Under the pieces are notes generated by a model that had not been told where the DNA came from, did no database searches, and saw nothing but the letters and a program-made list of their open reading frames with translations. Shown piece by piece: positions 21,962 to 23,447 of a stretch of DNA of 23,447 nucleotides (positions are counted from its first letter, which is position 1; every line of letters begins with the position of its first letter). A program made the position numbers and the translations under genes. This DNA is from Candidatus Gastranaerophilales bacterium (lineage in GTDB: Bacteria; Cyanobacteriota; Vampirovibrionia; Gastranaerophilales; Gastranaerophilaceae), in NCBI GenBank assembly GCA_905235825.1, contig CAJONH010000291.1, positions 1 to 23,447 of the forward strand. The letters run 5' to 3'.

Positions 21962-23447
21962 TTAAACAGATGTCTGCGGAGCTACGGACGGCATGGTTGA
22001 TGTATGCATAGTTGGTTGGGATACAGAAGCCGGAGCCGGAGTTGGAGTTGGTGTTGGAGTTGGTGTCGGTGTTGGAGTTGGTGTTGGAGTTGGCGTTGGT
22101 GCCGTTGTTGGTGTTTGGCTGGTGCCACTTTGTGAAGGTTTATCAGATTGCTTAGTTGAGCCTGTCGGGTTTGCCGACTGATCAGTTGGTTGTTGTCCGT
22201 TTAACATATCTGCAGTCTGACCAAACATTTTTAACCATTCATTTTCTTCTGCAGGTTGACCTTGAGCCATTTGACTTAATGCTAAAGCACCTTGTGCACC
22301 TTTTGCCATTGTTCCTAAGAAATTCATTGATTTTGCAAATGATGAATTTGCACCGTCTTCACTGGCAAGAAGCGATTTTATTTGTTGATCATATTGTAAT
22401 GCCGCACCCAGAATTTGTTTAAAATCACCTGATTTTATTGCTTCTATTGTTTTTTCAGCCATTTCTTTCTGTTTTAATATTTCATCAGCCTGATTTTTTG
22501 CATCAACAAGACCTTGCAAACTTTCTTCTTTTGCTGATAAATTTTCAAGTTCTTGCATTGCAATCTTCTGCAATCCGTCAAAGTTTCCTTGTGCAGCTTG
22601 AACAGCAGCGTCAACATATTCTACCTGTTTATTAACGGCTTCAAGCTCTGATTTTGCAGAATCAAGTGCAGTATTCGCATTCGCTAACGATGCATTATCT
22701 GCTTCCCATTTTGCTTCTGCTGCTTCCATTTTTGTTTCAGCAGCTGTTAATACGGCCTCAGCAGCTGCTAAAGCAGCCAAAGCAGCTCCATGTGCAGGTG
22801 TTCCTCTAGCAGCTTCTTCAGCGGATTTAGCTGTTTGGAAATCAGCTTTTGCAGCTGTCACTTCAGCTTTACAAGCTGTAAGTGTTGCATCATCTGCTTT
22901 AACCAGTGCTGTTACAGATTTTACAACTGCGTCAGCGGCTTGTGTTGCCTGAGTTGCTGTTCCCAACAATTGTTTAGCTTCGCCTAATGCTTTTTCTTGA
23001 TCATTTAATTCACCTTCTGCTTTACTTGAATTATCATCAGCTTGTCTGGATCTTTCAGTAGCATCAACTTTTTCTTGTTCACCTGTTGTTTGATTAACTG
23101 TTGCAGTTTCCTGATTTATTCTTGCATTTTCTGTTTCATTCTTTGCCGCAATTACTTCCTCATCTTGGCTTGGGTTAACAGCTTTTTGTTGAACTTGACC
23201 CATTTCTTGTAGTGTTTGAGCATCTTCTGCACGTAATTCCTGTTTACTCATATTATTAAGATTTTCAAATGTAACACCGTCATTGTTACCGCCACCGGCA
23301 CCAGCTGCACCGAATGCCGCACCGAATGCACCAAACATTCCGGCACCAAGGTCACCGCCTAATTCACCGCCTAATTCACCGCCAAGTTCATCGCCTTCAC
23401 CATCGCCGTCACCTTCGCCTTCACCTTTGCCGTCACCTTTGGCACCG
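21962..23447 (-). CDS. Ala-rich coiled-coil protein with PT repeat, N-terminus beyond window
   Basis: I do not recognise this protein. The frame is open to the window edge, so at least 495 residues are present and the start lies outside. ATG 23338 is probably internal: it sits within a continuous Gly-rich stretch and lacks a ribosome-binding site. From the edge inward: Gly alternating with Asp, Glu and Lys, then GGEL/GGDL repeats; a Gly/Ala/Phe segment after Met at 23338; a long Ala/Glu/Lys/Gln region that should be mostly coiled coil (codons for 23250 to about 22250); a hydrophilic Gln/Ser/Thr stretch; an exact (PT)10-P tract (22037-22099); and a Ser/Thr/Pro tail. No membrane helix or signal peptide is visible in the part present. 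It could be secreted or surface-associated; the Thr-rich tract could be glycosylated. A perfect terminator follows. Confidence 0.75.
   Translation of the reverse strand, partial: GAKGDGKGEGEGDGDGEGDELGGELGGELGGDLGAGMFGAFGAAFGAAGAGGGNNDGVTFENLNNMSKQELRAEDAQTLQEMGQVQQKAVNPSQDEEVIAAKNETENARINQETATVNQTTGEQEKVDATERSRQADDNSSKAEGELNDQEKALGEAKQLLGTATQATQAADAVVKSVTALVKADDATLTACKAEVTAAKADFQTAKSAEEAARGTPAHGAALAALAAAEAVLTAAETKMEAAEAKWEADNASLANANTALDSAKSELEAVNKQVEYVDAAVQAAQGNFDGLQKIAMQELENLSAKEESLQGLVDAKNQADEILKQKEMAEKTIEAIKSGDFKQILGAALQYDQQIKSLLASEDGANSSFAKSMNFLGTMAKGAQGALALSQMAQGQPAEENEWLKMFGQTADMLNGQQPTDQSANPTGSTKQSDKPSQSGTSQTPTTAPTPTPTPTPTPTPTPTPTPTPAPASVSQPTMHTSTMPSVAPQTSV
22037..22099. repeat. 6-bp tandem repeat encoding (PT)10
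   Basis: Ten and a half copies of a six-base unit (GGNGTN on the plus strand) encode alternating Pro and Thr on the minus strand. Third positions vary among copies, so the DNA repeat is imperfect while the protein repeat is exact. Slippage by whole units would keep the frame. Confidence 0.9.
23348..23447. repeat. short tandem repeats encoding a Gly/acidic tract
   Basis: Near-identical 12-base units (GCCTAATTCACC and relatives) grade into 6-base units (TCACCN and relatives) up to the window edge. They encode Gly-Gly-Glu-Leu and Gly-Asp/Glu/Lys repeats on the minus strand. The repeat's other end is outside the window. Confidence 0.8.

Noticed and set aside
23336..23338. ATG as the true start of the coiled-coil protein
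   Set aside because: The frame continues upstream with the same Gly-rich style to the window edge, and no ribosome-binding site precedes this ATG.

Overview
The window is AT-rich (roughly one third G+C by eye), densely packed and uses the standard code. It looks like a chromosome segment of a Gram-negative-type bacterium: it has dTDP-rhamnose synthesis, a single-gene ComEC, core genes pyrH-frr-cdsA-rnc, and a flagellar-type MS-ring and export-gate operon. The style fits gut non-photosynthetic relatives of Cyanobacteria (Vampirovibrionia/Gastranaerophilales), but this is inference; Elusimicrobiota or another AT-rich lineage is possible. No rRNA, tRNA, IS element, phage gene or CRISPR array was seen.

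Layout. 1-208: short direct repeats and a strong hairpin. 209-3683 (+): a GT4 glycosyltransferase overlapping comEC, ending at a bidirectional terminator. 3739-9432 (-): a four-gene operon transcribed as fliF, a FliG-like gene, fliH and flhA/sctV, with tight or overlapping junctions. It would encode an inner-membrane ring, a possible switch or cargo-sorting protein, the ATPase-stator protein and the export gate. No ATPase, gate core (FliPQR/FlhB), rod, hook, filament or needle gene is present here. 9675-13904 (+): rfbC-rfbB-GT92 glycosyltransferase-rfbD-rfbA, all junctions coupled, making dTDP-L-rhamnose plus one glycan-building enzyme. 13927-16813 (-): pyrH-frr-cdsA-rnc housekeeping operon. 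17003-18178 (+): membrane-anchored SxxK serine hydrolase. 18224-19567 (+): GltP-like amino-acid/dicarboxylate symporter. 19615-20841 (+): single-chain HisA-HisI-HisE fusion covering three consecutive steps of histidine synthesis. 20962-21771 (+): lone radical SAM protein. 21962 to the window end (-): an Ala-rich coiled-coil protein with a (PT)10 tract and a Gly/acidic repeat N-terminus running off the edge.

The points most worth following are the minimal flagellar-type operon with an unusual FliG-like protein, the HisA-HisIE fusion, an RNase III lacking one expected metal-binding Asp, and several palindromic intergenic elements. All domain assignments come from reading motifs by eye, without database searches.
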